A stretch of 64,000 nt of DNA from Novosphingobium arvoryzae (GTDB lineage Bacteria > Pseudomonadota > Alphaproteobacteria > Sphingomonadales > Sphingomonadaceae). The translations under genes and the position numbers were made by a program. Below are positions 17,901 to 25,595 of this stretch, one piece after another; position 1 is the stretch's first letter, and every line of letters starts with the position of its first letter. The notes below the pieces were generated by a model that was not told the origin of the DNA, searched no databases, and saw nothing but the letters and a program-made list of their open reading frames with translations. The DNA is taken from positions 579,962 to 643,961 of the forward strand of contig NZ_BMZD01000001.1 in the NCBI RefSeq assembly GCF_014652615.1, given 5' to 3'.

Positions 17901-17976
17901 GCCGCTTTAGCTCAGTTGGTAGAGCACATCATTCGTAATGATGGGGTCACGTGTTCGAGTCACGTAAGCGGCACCA
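17901..17976 (+). tRNA. tRNA-Thr (CGT)
   Basis: Acceptor GCCGCTT pairs with AAGCGGC, the D-arm is AGCTCAGTTGGTAGAGC, the anticodon loop TTCGTAA gives CGT, the T-arm is GTTCGAGTC, and CCA is encoded at 17974-17976. The 200 bases after it, up to 18179, hold no gene or signal that I can support. Confidence 0.95.
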
Positions 17977-18179
17977 TTACCCTGTGTCTGGGTATCCCCT
18001 GAAACCTTGAAGTCTGCGGTTGTGAGCAGTCCTGCGTTCGCCCTTCCCGTCGGGCGATGTCGCGGCCGTAGGGGCATGATCGGGCAGCGCGCCTTGTCCG
18101 GCAGTTGTGTCGCCAGGGGCGAGGTCTCTCTGGTTCGCCGCTAGTGCGCGTCTTGGTCCCGATCCCCGCTGGCGGTTGT

Positions 18180-18785
18180 TTACCGTAAATCCGGGCCGGA
18201 ACGGGTGGGGAAAACCTGCGTGGCTCGGATTTTCGCTTTTTGGCGCAGCGCGATTGCGAGCGCGGTGGAGATGATGAAGAGCGGGATTGCCGCCCCCATA
18301 AGATCGCCCACAAAAATGGTGAGGATCTGGATCGGATCGTTCTGAAGCCGCCCGGCGAGCAGCAGATAGCCGTTTAGGCCGATTGCATTGACGCCCGCGC
18401 ACAGGGCGCAAATCGCGACAATGTGCATTGCGCGCAGACCCGCCAGGCTTTCGGGGATACCCAGTGCCCATTTGCCCAGATAAACCGCCAGCCAGGGCAG
18501 CAATCCGGACAGCAACGAAAGGACGATCTCGTGCAGGTAACTTCCGTTCGCCGTGCCGTAAACGGTCAGGTAGGCCCCCAGGACAAGGCCGCAAGCTCCC
18601 CATCCGCCAAACAGCAGGACCGACACGGGGCGCAACACGGCCGGCAGGAAAATCCAATGTGCTCTGGCTGTGTGCTCAAGGTTTGAGAACAGCCATGCAT
18701 TGAGGTTGAAAAGCCCGAACCATGACAGAGCAACGGCTGCTACGATCAGGGTCTGGCGAAGCAACCTGCGCGCATCGATGGTCAC
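18180..18785 (-). CDS. Multi-pass membrane protein, MASE1-like (cassette copy 1)
   Basis: Inner-membrane protein of 201 residues with about six hydrophobic segments and a conserved core: ARAHWIFLPAVLRP, then GLVLGAYLTVYGTANG, then LGKWALGIP, then IFVGDLMGAAIPLF. The GD-x2-G motif late in the protein is like MASE1 sensor domains, but there is no output domain. It overlaps the upstream winged-helix gene by ATGA (18782-18785), so the two are coupled. A paralogue with the same partner is at 25981-26541. Function unknown; a membrane sensor controlling the regulator is the simplest guess. Confidence 0.6.
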   Translation of the reverse strand: MTIDARRLLRQTLIVAAVALSWFGLFNLNAWLFSNLEHTARAHWIFLPAVLRPVSVLLFGGWGACGLVLGAYLTVYGTANGSYLHEIVLSLLSGLLPWLAVYLGKWALGIPESLAGLRAMHIVAICALCAGVNAIGLNGYLLLAGRLQNDPIQILTIFVGDLMGAAIPLFIISTALAIALRQKAKIRATQVFPTRSGPDLR

Positions 18786-19138
18786 CTGCTGCGGCTTTCG
18801 TCCAACAATCCATTGATTACAGTTTGAATACGCGCGCCATAGTCCAGCGCCAGTGCGGTGGGATCGACAAATTTCACGCGCCTGTCGCTCTGATCCACGC
18901 GCAGCTCGATCAGCCCCTTGGCATGCAGGCTCATAAGCCTGCGGTAAGCCGTGGCGGCGGAAACCTCGGTCATGCTGTTCATGATCAGACTGACGGGAAT
19001 ATCCCTGGCGTTGTGCCAGCGGACCAGCAGGTCCCTGAGCAGCTCCTCCTCTTCCGCAGTCATCGCGTCAAACGGCGACAACTCGCGGATTGCGCTCAAC
19101 AGGTTGAGCAACCGGATATGGAGAGGGCTAGAAGTCAC
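18782..19138 (-). CDS. Winged-helix (MarR-like) transcriptional regulator (cassette copy 1)
   Basis: DNA-binding protein of 118 residues. A helical N-terminus (LSPFDAMTAEEEELLRDLL) leads to a winged helix with recognition helix TEVSAATAYRRLMSLHAKGLI and wing DRRVKFVDPT. The copy at 26538-26894 is clearly paralogous (about two thirds of residues identical by eye, the helix almost unchanged). The N-terminal VRWHNARDIPVSLIMNSM segment is also shared. It is coupled to the membrane protein and faces a conserved palindromic element at 19299-19378, a likely operator. Confidence 0.7.
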   Translation of the reverse strand: MTSSPLHIRLLNLLSAIRELSPFDAMTAEEEELLRDLLVRWHNARDIPVSLIMNSMTEVSAATAYRRLMSLHAKGLIELRVDQSDRRVKFVDPTALALDYGARIQTVINGLLDESRSR

Positions 19139-19298
19139 GGCGTTTCAGTTCCAGTCATCGGCCCACCTGTCAATACGGGCTCCCAACTAAGCGGAGCCGA
19201 CCGTCTTGCCTCCCATCGCCCCCGATGGTTAACACAGATGTTATCAAATATGAAAGTATCTTGCCAGCAGTCGTTGGCGACGCTAGCCGAATGGGTGT

Positions 19299-19378
19299 GA
19301 CCCGAGGGGCGGATATGCAGCATATTCGTAACCCCAACTAACGCCTGGCTCTCTATTCGAGGGCTGGGCGCTTTTTTA
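19299..19378 (+). ncRNA. Candidate small RNA/operator element, copy 1
   Basis: Divergent from the winged-helix gene lies a block that recurs at 27051-27130. It contains GACCC(A/G)AGGGGCGGATATGC, a palindrome (ATATGC-A-GCATAT at 19313-19325), TAACC(C/T)CAACT, and a GC-rich hairpin ending in a T-run (19342-19377). The outer GGGG and CCCC can also pair, giving a long stem in RNA. Conservation at two loci and the terminator suggest a short transcript; the palindrome may equally be the regulator's operator. No promoter was assigned with confidence. Confidence 0.45.
19342..19377 (+). terminator. Rho-independent terminator, element copy 1
   Basis: CGCCTGGCTC pairs with GGGCTGGGCG (allowing G-U pairs) around a short loop, followed by CTTTTTT. 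It reads on the plus strand and terminates whatever starts upstream of the palindrome. Confidence 0.7.
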
Positions 19379-19520
19379 GGGCCAGCGCCCGAAGCCCAAA
19401 GTCAGCCAAGCGGCTACCCTTGGCACGTCTCGCGACCCAGTCTGACGCAACCACAGCTCTGGCACTGGCCAGCGTGCGGGACTTCGCGCGGCTTCGCGAA
19501 TTGGGCTTGTAAAGGGAAAC

Positions 19521-19569
19521 TGGCGCACCCGACAGGATTCGAACCTGTGGCCTCTGCCTTCGGAGGGCA
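19521..19569 (-). repeat. attL: copy of the 3' end of tRNA-Arg(CCG)
   Basis: These 49 bases are identical to 27985-28033, the CCA-to-anticodon half of the intact tRNA-Arg gene, and in the same orientation. After the repeat the sequence diverges from the tRNA (no 5' half), so it is not a functional gene. This is the standard footprint of tyrosine-recombinase integration into a tRNA 3' end. Confidence 0.9.
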
Positions 19570-19788
19570 AAACGCTATTGCAAGCTGTTGAAAGGGTTGA
19601 GAAAATTTAGCCGATTTTTCCGGTTGTTTATGATCTGCTTATTTCCCGCCAGTGCAAGGCGCCCAACACTCGGAAACTTCGACACAAATTTGCATAGACC
19701 TCTGCCTATTTGTTTATGCCGTAGACAACCGTGCCCTACCGTACAGTTCAGCCTGAAAAACAGCGTCTTAGCGTAGCCTGACCATGCT

Positions 19789-19859
19789 GCCCGCTACGTG
19801 AGTAGCTCAACATGGCGCTTGAACGCTGTGTGGGCTGTTGCAGCGCAGATTTGACGCCG
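19789..19859 (+). repeat. Island repeat, copy R1 (full)
   Basis: A 71-base block starting GCCCGCTAC, then the 13-base core GTGAGTAGCTCAA (19798-19810), then a 47-base imperfect palindrome TGGCGCTTGAACGCTG...CAGCG...ACGCCG (19813-19859). The palindrome recurs at 21014-21060 (38 of 47 bases identical), so the Xre-RES pair is flanked by direct repeats. Confidence 0.75.
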
Positions 19860-19910
19860 AACGAACGCACTCACATTTTCCTTGTTCATTTGATGCGATT
19901 TTCCATATAT

Positions 19911-19927
19911 CGATCATATGAAAGGAG
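19911..19927. promoter_or_regulatory. Candidate Xre operator
   Basis: CATATATCGATCATATG, a near-palindrome, sits just before the AAGGAG ribosome site of the antitoxin gene. Type II antitoxins usually repress their own operon at such a site; the assignment is by position and symmetry only. Confidence 0.35.
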
Positions 19928-19933
19928 CGCGAA

Positions 19934-20308
19934 ATGTCTGCTCTAGCAAACGCCACACCGGATCGAGGCTCAACGCTTACCGCTGCCATAGCTCGCATTG
20001 CTGAGTTCTGGGGGCTGAGCAATGCCAAGCTGGGAACCATTCTGGGTGTCTCTGCTCCTACTGTGACCCGGCTAAAGCGAGGCACTGCGGCCCTTGATCC
20101 GGCAAGCAAGTCTTTCGAGGCAGGGCAGTTCCTTTTGCGCCTGTTCCGTAGTCTCGATGCCATGCTGGGCAGCGACGATGCAGCGGCCAAGCGGTGGCTG
20201 ACGACACCCAATCTCGACCTAGGTGGTAAGCCAATCGACGAGATCGACACAATGCGTGGCCTCATTAGTGTTTGTGAATATGTGGACTTCTACCGCGCTC
20301 GCGTCTGA
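19934..20308 (+). CDS. Xre-type antitoxin of a RES-Xre toxin-antitoxin pair
   Basis: Protein of 124 residues. The N-terminal half is a helix-turn-helix (LGTILGVSAPTVTRLKRG); the C-terminal half is the toxin-binding (Xre/MbcA/ParS) domain with LFRSLDAMLGSDDAAAKRWL and a GKPIDEIDTMRGLISVCEYVD end, the usual signature. It neutralises the RES toxin and represses its own promoter in known systems. AAGGAG lies upstream of the ATG, and the gene overlaps the toxin gene by 29 bases. Confidence 0.9.
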   Translation: MSALANATPDRGSTLTAAIARIAEFWGLSNAKLGTILGVSAPTVTRLKRGTAALDPASKSFEAGQFLLRLFRSLDAMLGSDDAAAKRWLTTPNLDLGGKPIDEIDTMRGLISVCEYVDFYRARV

Positions 20309-20999
20309 GCATCGACACTATGCCGGCGTGGTATGGCGGGTTGTCGAAGCGCAGCACCGCATATCGACCAATCGTCTAGCCACCGATACTGACACGCAAG
20401 CTGTGCTCGAACAGTTGGCAGATGAGGTGAAGCCTGCACTGCCGGAAAGTGCTCAACATCTCGACTTTCTACTCGCAGCACCATTCCGCTATGGCCACAA
20501 GCAGGCCAGTCGTTTTCGGCAAGCACATGAACGCCCCGGCATTTTCTATTCTGCGGAAACCGAGGCGACCGCCATTGCCGAAGCGGCTTACTGGCGCCTT
20601 CGCTTTTATAGCCGATCACCCGGCTTCGCGCCGCCCAATGCAACCGTTGAGCACTCCAGCTTCTATGTGAAGGTGGCCTGTGACCGGGCGCTTGATCTGA
20701 CAGTGCAGCCCTTTGCCGCGCAGGAAGCAAGCTGGACCGATCCGGTGGATTATTTAGCATGTCAGAAATTGGCCAGTGCTGCACGAGAGGTGCAGACTGC
20801 CCTGATCCGCACGACGTCAGTGCGCGATCCTCAACGTGGCTGCAATGTCGTGATCTTGGAACCCAGCGCATTCGCTGAGCGAGCACCGCATATAAAGCAG
20901 ACTTGGCATTTTCGGTATCAGGATGGCCGATTGCTGGCCCTGTCCGCGTTTCCGTCCAGTGCGCATTTCGAATTCACTGCGGCGGGCTTTGGCCTTTAA
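20280..20999 (+). CDS. RES-domain toxin (NAD+ phosphorylase family)
   Basis: Toxin of 239 residues. RES toxins deplete NAD+. Visible family features: an N-terminal YAGVVWRVVEAQHRIST start, ASRFRQAHERPGIFYSAETEATAIAEAAYWR (residues about 80-110, holding conserved Arg, Tyr and Glu), and a SSFYVKVACDRALDLT strand followed by the C-terminal Ser-rich part. The ATG at 20280 lies within the antitoxin gene; an earlier GTG frame start at 20223 is less likely. The gene is followed by repeat copy R2. Confidence 0.88.
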   Translation: MWTSTALASEHRHYAGVVWRVVEAQHRISTNRLATDTDTQAVLEQLADEVKPALPESAQHLDFLLAAPFRYGHKQASRFRQAHERPGIFYSAETEATAIAEAAYWRLRFYSRSPGFAPPNATVEHSSFYVKVACDRALDLTVQPFAAQEASWTDPVDYLACQKLASAAREVQTALIRTTSVRDPQRGCNVVILEPSAFAERAPHIKQTWHFRYQDGRLLALSAFPSSAHFEFTAAGFGL

Positions 21000-21013
21000 C
21001 TGACTACTAAATG

Positions 21014-21060
21014 TGGCGTTTGAACGCTGTACGAGCTGTTGCAGCGCAAGCTAGACGCCA
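21014..21060 (+). repeat. Island repeat, copy R2 (palindromic part)
   Basis: TGGCGTTTGAACGCTG...TTGCAGCGCA...ACGCCA, 47 bases, with the GGCGT/ACGCC and CGCTG/CAGCG stems of copy R1 kept. The preceding bases (CTGACTACTAA) look like a decayed core. It lies between the RES toxin and the Doc toxin. Confidence 0.75.
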
Positions 21061-21068
21061 TTGCTGCG

Positions 21069-21470
21069 TCAGGCCGTGGTCAAATGAGCTCTGAACCAGT
21101 CCGCCAACGCTTCTTCACTTAGCGTTCCGCCAGCCAAGGCCATAACCGTGTGCACCGCATCCTCAGGGGCAAATCGCAGCGTCTGGCCATTTAGGACGAG
21201 GAAAAGTCGGGCCAGCACCCATGCTGTTCGCTTGTTGCCGTCAGCGAAGGGGTGGTTGCGAGCAAGGCCGTAGGCGTAGGCAGCTGCCAGTTCAGCAGCG
21301 TCTATCTCGCCATAGCTCCATTTGTTTCGGGGACGCTCAAGCGCCGATGCCAATCCGCCTGCATCGCGCAGTCCCGACAAGCCTCCATGTTCAGCCAACT
21401 GCCGGTCATGAATGGCCAAGGCTACTTCGACCTCGATCCAAGTAGGCTCAGCCTTGTCGCTGCTGGTCAC
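21069..21470 (-). CDS. Doc (death-on-curing) family toxin
   Basis: Fic/Doc-fold toxin of 133 residues. The active-site motif reads HPFADGNKRTAWVLA (around residue 78), matching the Doc HxFx(D/N)(A/G)NKR pattern; Doc proteins phosphorylate EF-Tu to stop translation. N-terminal LAIHDRQLAEHGGLSGLRD is also typical of Doc. It overlaps the upstream AbrB-type antitoxin gene by four bases. Confidence 0.9.
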   Translation of the reverse strand: MTSSDKAEPTWIEVEVALAIHDRQLAEHGGLSGLRDAGGLASALERPRNKWSYGEIDAAELAAAYAYGLARNHPFADGNKRTAWVLARLFLVLNGQTLRFAPEDAVHTVMALAGGTLSEEALADWFRAHLTTA

Positions 21471-21697
21471 TGCGCAAGAACGCGGAGAATGTCGCGATCT
21501 TCACGCATGATCTTCTCGGCAGCTGCCATCTTGGCCTCGAACGCCGGATCGCAGGCCGTCAAGCGAACACCACCATCAGGGGTTTCGCTGACATAGAGCG
21601 TATCACCCGGCCCCACACGCAAGAGTGCCAGCAGTTCCTTGGGGAACACAGCGCCAGTGGAGTTGCCGACTTTGGTGAGCTTGATAGTCGCGTTCAT
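21467..21697 (-). CDS. AbrB/MazE-type antitoxin of the Doc toxin
   Basis: Swapped-hairpin DNA-binding protein of 76 residues: IKLTKVGNSTGAVFPKELLALLRVGPGDTLYV is the AbrB/SpoVT core, and the C-terminal FEAKMAAAEKIMREDRDILRVLA helix is expected to wrap the toxin. Doc is more often paired with Phd, but AbrB-Doc pairs are well represented in Proteobacteria. The overlap (21467-21470) with the toxin supports the pairing. Confidence 0.85.
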   Translation of the reverse strand: MNATIKLTKVGNSTGAVFPKELLALLRVGPGDTLYVSETPDGGVRLTACDPAFEAKMAAAEKIMREDRDILRVLAQ

Positions 21698-21735
21698 ACG
21701 TTTGTAATAACGGACGTGAGCGCAGTGTGCAAGCT

Positions 21736-21780
21736 TGCCCGCTACGTGAGGTACTCAAGATGGCGTTTGAACGCTGTAAT
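21736..21780 (+). repeat. Island repeat, copy R3 (left part)
   Basis: GCCCGCTAC, core GTGAGGTACTCAA (21745-21757), then TGGCGTTTGAACGCTGTA. It matches copy R1 from its first base to about position 45, then diverges. It separates the Doc pair from the H-NS-like gene. Confidence 0.7.
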
Positions 21781-21796
21781 CGCGGCGAGCTTCGGC

Positions 21797-21991
21797 TCAG
21801 CTTGCGTCCGCAACAACACGCCGTTTCCTACGACGGGTCAGGTGCGGCTTCAGGTCTGCGTAGGAAATGCCATAGCTCTTGGCCAACTCTACGATCTGCT
21901 TGATGGCATCAGCCTGCTCAGCCTGCTTGGCAGCTTCAATCTGCTTTTCCAGTTCGGCCTTCTTGGCCAACAGCTCAGCGAGTTTGCTCAT
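21797..21991 (-). CDS. Short H-NS-like nucleoid protein
   Basis: Protein of 64 residues. The N-terminal coiled coil (LAELLAKKAELEKQIEAAK) and the linker KSYGISYADLKPHL resemble the oligomerisation half of H-NS-family proteins. The usual DNA-binding core is missing; the end is a basic RRRKRRVV tail that could bind DNA or be all that is left of the domain. Island-borne H-NS relatives often silence foreign DNA or interfere with host H-NS. The family call is moderate. Confidence 0.5.
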   Translation of the reverse strand: MSKLAELLAKKAELEKQIEAAKQAEQADAIKQIVELAKSYGISYADLKPHLTRRRKRRVVADAS

Positions 21992-22074
21992 CTTGAGTTC
22001 CTTAAGGTGTTATGGATTTGGACCTGACCATTCCCATTGTATGGTCAGGGGCTGATATGGACAACCAAAACGGC

Positions 22075-22989
22075 CTAACTCTCTGACGGAATTGTTTTAT
22101 CGCACCGGGTACGTTGGATGAAACCCCGAAAGCCATGGTTCGGCATGGAATTTGACAACACGGGCTCAGGCTCTTCCGGTCGCCCAAAAGGTATGCAGTG
22201 TACGCCTGCTGCAATTTCCCGGCGGCGCTCTTGTGCAGCAAGCTTTCGGTTTTGGCGATAGGCAGGAATTCGCTTGGCTTGCGCAGCTGTCATAATCGGA
22301 AAAACGCCTTCGCCTGCGTATTTGATCATCGAAGCGATGCTTGCCCGATAGGCCTTCGCGGCACTTGCCACACTGGCACTGCCAACTTTGATCTTGGCTT
22401 GTTTGACGAACTCGTCATCACTTATGTCGGGCCGCGCCTTGAGTAGCAGGTGAGCCTGATAGTGCTCGCGGAGAGAATGCAGATTGGGCTTGGTGAATAG
22501 CTGATAGAGTGCGCGACTTACGTTTCGGCCTCCACGCCCAAATTCACCCTCGGGATGCTGCTGCTGGAGAAATCTGCGCACTTCGGCAACTGCGCGATCT
22601 GTATCGCCGAACCTTTCTAGCTCAACCACAATGCGAAATGCCGGATCAGCATAGCTGCGATCACCGGGCGGTACGATGCGACTCGCTGCACCATGCGGCT
22701 CACAGAATAGCTGGCGACCGCGATCCCACCACCAAGCCATAAAGTTGTCAGGCCGAACATCGCCAAAATCGGCATAGAGGGTGCCGCACGGCCCTTGGCC
22801 GTTGCCGTCACAGGTCGCAATGTAATCCGCATTCTCTCGGAGAAAGGCCCACCACCAGAAGTACGGACTATTTTGCCATGTATGCTCAGTGCCGCGCATG
22901 GTGGGCCGCTTTTGCCCGGCGAGCTCATCTTCCGTCTCAACCGGATTGGCGTACTGGAAATAGAACTTTATATCGCCGTATTCGGTCAT
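22075..22989 (-). CDS. Uncharacterised island protein (YFWWWAFLREN-type)
   Basis: A 304-residue protein I do not recognise functionally. It opens with MTEYGDIKFYFQYANP and contains SPYFWWWAFLRENADYIATC, then GTLYADFGDVRPDNFMAWWW, an aromatic-rich block I associate with hypothetical proteins of integrative elements. The middle has AVAEVRRFLQQQHPEGEFGR, and the C-terminal third is basic (QNRKLAAQERRREIA). No catalytic motif or membrane segment is visible. It diverges from the 495-residue unknown gene across a region with two inverted repeats. Confidence 0.6.
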   Translation of the reverse strand: MTEYGDIKFYFQYANPVETEDELAGQKRPTMRGTEHTWQNSPYFWWWAFLRENADYIATCDGNGQGPCGTLYADFGDVRPDNFMAWWWDRGRQLFCEPHGAASRIVPPGDRSYADPAFRIVVELERFGDTDRAVAEVRRFLQQQHPEGEFGRGGRNVSRALYQLFTKPNLHSLREHYQAHLLLKARPDISDDEFVKQAKIKVGSASVASAAKAYRASIASMIKYAGEGVFPIMTAAQAKRIPAYRQNRKLAAQERRREIAAGVHCIPFGRPEEPEPVLSNSMPNHGFRGFIQRTRCDKTIPSES

Positions 22990-23039
22990 TTCCGCGCCTT
23001 TCCCAAGCAGTCCGATGCAGATGTGTTGGCCTCACAGCG

Positions 23040-23126
23040 AGATTATCCTTCGTGGAGGATAGTCTCGTCGCACCCCCTCGTTCGTCAAAATAGATGGTCT
23101 CCCCATCAGCCCAACTCGGGCTGATG
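23040..23126. promoter_or_regulatory. Two inverted repeats between divergent unknown genes
   Basis: AGATTATCC (23040-23048) with GGATAGTCT (23057-23065) is one mismatch from a perfect 9-bp dyad. CATCAGCCC (23104-23112) and GGGCTGATG (23118-23126) form a perfect 9-bp stem with a 5-base loop and no T-run. Their location between divergent starts at 22989 and 23171 suggests operators. Confidence 0.4.
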
Positions 23127-23156
23127 CGTGATCCCACGGACACGCTCACTCTTAAT

Positions 23157-23169
23157 GTGAGTACCTCAA
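23157..23169 (+). repeat. Island repeat core, copy R3b
   Basis: GTGAGTACCTCAA, one base before the ATG of the 495-residue gene. Only the core is kept here; the palindromic part of R1 is absent. Being so close to the start codon it may also affect translation of that gene. Confidence 0.6.
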
Positions 23170-23170
23170 A

Positions 23171-24658
23171 ATGACGAACTACACCGAAACCGAAAACACC
23201 ATTTCCCAGTCGCCATCTGTGATTGCGGAAAAGCACAAGGCAGCGGCACGTAAGGCCTATATCGCCTCGAAGGATTCCGCAATGGAAGCCGTCGCCCACG
23301 TGTATCTTGTTTATCTCAACACGCTGTCGGAAGATGGTAAGGACTGGCTGGAAAAGCAGATCAAGGCTCGTAATGACAAGATCGACGAGCACAACAAGGC
23401 TATTCCGGGTCGCAAGGAAGCTGCGGCGGCCTTCAAGGCAGAGCTGGCCAAGAACCCCAAGGCCGTTGTGTCGAAGCAGATCGTGGAAGATGCCAACCTG
23501 ACAGAAGAAGAATGGGCGCTGGAAAAGCGCAACAAGATCGACACGCCGCGCAAGGGTGCGTCCAGCTTCACCACCATCTGCCGCCTCGTGCTTGAGTTCG
23601 ATCACGAATACCATGCTTCGAACACAAGCCGGTACTGCGCAGTGCTCGAGTGGCTGGATGCAAAGTTCAAGGACCACCTGCTGACCAGCATCAAGCCGTT
23701 GGTAGACGCACTCAAGGACGCGGGCGGCTTCGAAAAGGTGCTGTTTATCCAGCGCCACGGCGAACCGGACGAAGCGGGCTATTCAGCCGGGGACCGTGAC
23801 ATCATTGAGAAGGCGCTCAAGGACAAGATCAAGAAGGCCATCGCTGCCGCCGATGCCAAGACCAGCTTCTCGATGGCTCCCAGCTATGCGACCAGCGACA
23901 ATGTGGTGGTCATGTACGGGCGCTATGACAACGGCACTGTCTCGATCATTGACGAACTGCCGCTCGAGAACAGCGAAATCGACGGCATGCTGCGCAAGCT
24001 CAACAATAAGGCCCTGCTGCCGGTTGACGATGCCGCCGAGTTTGTGTCGCGGGCGCTGAGCCTTGGTGAGCTGATCGACACGGGCAAGGAGACCAAACAC
24101 CGGGTGAGCAAGATTGCGGGTGCCAAGCTTGCTCAGGAATACAGCCTGCTCTCTATGGTGCCCGATGGTGCGGGGTCGAAGCTGCTGATTTCGGGCTGCA
24201 TGACCTCGGCCTCGGTTGTTGTGCACGCCAAGCCCGGCCCGAATATCGCGGAGAAACTCGTGCAGACGCAGGACTACTTGTACATGCTCAAGCCCTCCCG
24301 GAATACGCTGGCGGCCAAGCTTCGTGATCGCACCGAACGTTCGCTCTACGAGCTGTCTCGTGATCCTGTGCCGGTCCTGAACAACGGCAAAGCTTCTGGC
24401 AGTGCGATGAGCTGGTGCCTGAAGAACACTGCTCTCGCTGATAATGGCCTCGATACGGCAGGTGTTTTGCGATGCGGTGCCCTTGCGTCCGTTGGCCGCT
24501 ACGTAGTCCAGCATCCGCACGATGTAGGCCGTGTCGAGCTCATCGAACCTATCCTTGCCAACCATGCTTTTGAGCATTCGCGCCATGCCCAACACCGTTT
24601 GGAAGTCGGCGGGCTTCTTGAGCTGCTCATGCGCTGCAAGGAAATCGTCCAAGCCTGA
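23171..24658 (+). CDS. Uncharacterised island protein with a probably chimeric C-terminus
   Basis: A 495-residue soluble protein without a family I recognise. The first 130 residues are Lys/Glu/Ala-rich and likely coiled coil (EKHKAAARKAYIASKDSAMEA..., LEKQIKARNDKIDEHNKAIPGRKEAAAA). The middle has strand-helix patterns (VVVMYGRYDNGTVSIIDELPLENSEID, KLLISGCMTSASVVVH). From about residue 422 to the end the DNA is antisense to the integrase remnant at 24430-24916, so the last 70 residues were probably acquired by a deletion fusion. Its native end may have been near residue 420. Confidence 0.6.
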   Translation: MTNYTETENTISQSPSVIAEKHKAAARKAYIASKDSAMEAVAHVYLVYLNTLSEDGKDWLEKQIKARNDKIDEHNKAIPGRKEAAAAFKAELAKNPKAVVSKQIVEDANLTEEEWALEKRNKIDTPRKGASSFTTICRLVLEFDHEYHASNTSRYCAVLEWLDAKFKDHLLTSIKPLVDALKDAGGFEKVLFIQRHGEPDEAGYSAGDRDIIEKALKDKIKKAIAAADAKTSFSMAPSYATSDNVVVMYGRYDNGTVSIIDELPLENSEIDGMLRKLNNKALLPVDDAAEFVSRALSLGELIDTGKETKHRVSKIAGAKLAQEYSLLSMVPDGAGSKLLISGCMTSASVVVHAKPGPNIAEKLVQTQDYLYMLKPSRNTLAAKLRDRTERSLYELSRDPVPVLNNGKASGSAMSWCLKNTALADNGLDTAGVLRCGALASVGRYVVQHPHDVGRVELIEPILANHAFEHSRHAQHRLEVGGLLELLMRCKEIVQA

Positions 24659-24916
24659 TGCAATGCGCTTGCTGTCCAGCTGACGCCCTGCTCGCTGCTT
24701 GGCCAAGCAATCCAGATAAAGCTCATGGGCGCGATTGTAGGCTTCGTGCTCGTTGGCTGTTCCGCTGCTGCGGATAATGTAGCCCTTGTGCCCCAGCACC
24801 TTGAGCCTGATGTCCCACTTACCCTGCTTGGAGTTCTTGCGGCGGTAGAGGTAGATGGCGCCGTCAAGGAAAGTGCGGTTATCGAGGTCCGCCTTGTCTG
24901 CTCGCGCTCGGGCCAT
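24430..24916 (-). pseudogene. Truncated tyrosine-recombinase integrase (N-terminal part only)
   Basis: About 155 residues of an integrase remain: an arm-binding start (NSKQGKWDIRLKVLGHKGYIIRSSGT), then the core-binding SAM-like domain (LDDFLAAHEQLKKPADFQTVLGMARMLKSMVGK and ELDTAYIVRMLDYVAANGRKGTASQNT). The frame stays open beyond 24430 but its translation is antisense to the unknown gene and has none of the catalytic R-H-R-Y boxes. The catalytic domain is therefore deleted. It likely drove insertion into tRNA-Arg, and its loss would fix the island. Confidence 0.75.
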
Positions 24917-25012
24917 GCCATTGCGCTAATGTCGGCTCGGGGATGAAGTCGACCGGAATGATGCGTCAAGCATCACTTGACACCTCTCATACTGTCAAGT
25001 ATGGCATGACAT

Positions 25013-25303
25013 ATGGATGTCGAAAGCATCAGCCACAAAGGCCTGCGCCGCTTCTTTGAAACCGGCAATGCCAAAGGCCTCGTGGGAGATGTGAAGCGCC
25101 TGCGCAACATGCTGGCCTTCATCGACGCCGCTGCGTCGCTGGATGAACTATCGGTGCCGCCCAATTTTGGTCTGCACGAGTTGAAGGGCGATAGGGCGGG
25201 AACATGGGCGATGACCGTAACCCGAAACTGGCGCCTGACATTCAGGATCGATAGCGCGGGGACACTGATTGATATGGACTTGGAGGATTATCATGGCGCT
25301 TAA
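25013..25303 (+). CDS. higB: HigB-type (RelE/ParE fold) toxin
   Basis: Ribosome-dependent mRNA endonuclease-type toxin of 96 residues. HigB landmarks are SISHKGLRRFFETGNAKGL at the N-terminus, the NFGLHELKGDRAGTWAMTVTRNWRLTFR segment (residues about 50-77), and an acidic end. The toxin-first order followed by an Xre antitoxin is characteristic of HigBA. It overlaps the antitoxin gene by 11 bases. Confidence 0.9.
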   Translation: MDVESISHKGLRRFFETGNAKGLVGDVKRLRNMLAFIDAAASLDELSVPPNFGLHELKGDRAGTWAMTVTRNWRLTFRIDSAGTLIDMDLEDYHGA

Positions 25304-25595
25304 GATGCACCCCTCCCTTGCAGTTCATGCAGGAGATTGGCTGAAGACCGAGATTGTCGAGCCTAGCGGCATGAATGTGGCTGCGCTTGCCCGTCATTTC
25401 GGCGTTTCCCGTCAGGCACTCAGTACCTTGCTGAACGGCCACGCAAGCCTGTCTGCCGATATGGCCATTCGCTTCGAGAAGGCGTTTGGCGTCAATGCTG
25501 ACACGTTGCTGCGAATGCAGACGGCATATGAGCTTGCACAAGCGCGGGCGCATCAGGACGAGATTGCCGTAGGGCGGTTGGAGTTAGCAGCTTGA
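25293..25595 (+). CDS. higA: HigA-type Xre antitoxin
   Basis: Antitoxin of 100 residues. It starts MHPSLAVHAGDWLKTEIVEPSG, the HigA N-terminus, followed by the helix-turn-helix MNVAALARHFGVSRQALSTLLNG (residues about 28-50) and the MAIRFEKAFGVNADTLLRMQ segment. Translation is coupled to higB (start within the toxin frame) and to the next gene (TGATG overlap at 25593-25597). Confidence 0.9.
   Translation: MALKMHPSLAVHAGDWLKTEIVEPSGMNVAALARHFGVSRQALSTLLNGHASLSADMAIRFEKAFGVNADTLLRMQTAYELAQARAHQDEIAVGRLELAA

Noticed and set aside
19376..19570. Minus-strand 64-residue open frame over the attL region
   Set aside because: It spans the tRNA fragment, is Arg/Pro-rich without a ribosome site, and looks like a shadow frame.
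19789..21780. Interpretation of the island repeats as integron attC sites
   Set aside because: No integron integrase, no R-box consensus and no attI were seen; the copies occur in both orientations.
23783..24430. Continuation of the integrase frame below 24430
   Set aside because: The translation is antisense to the 495-residue gene and lacks all catalytic boxes, so only 24430-24916 is kept as integrase.
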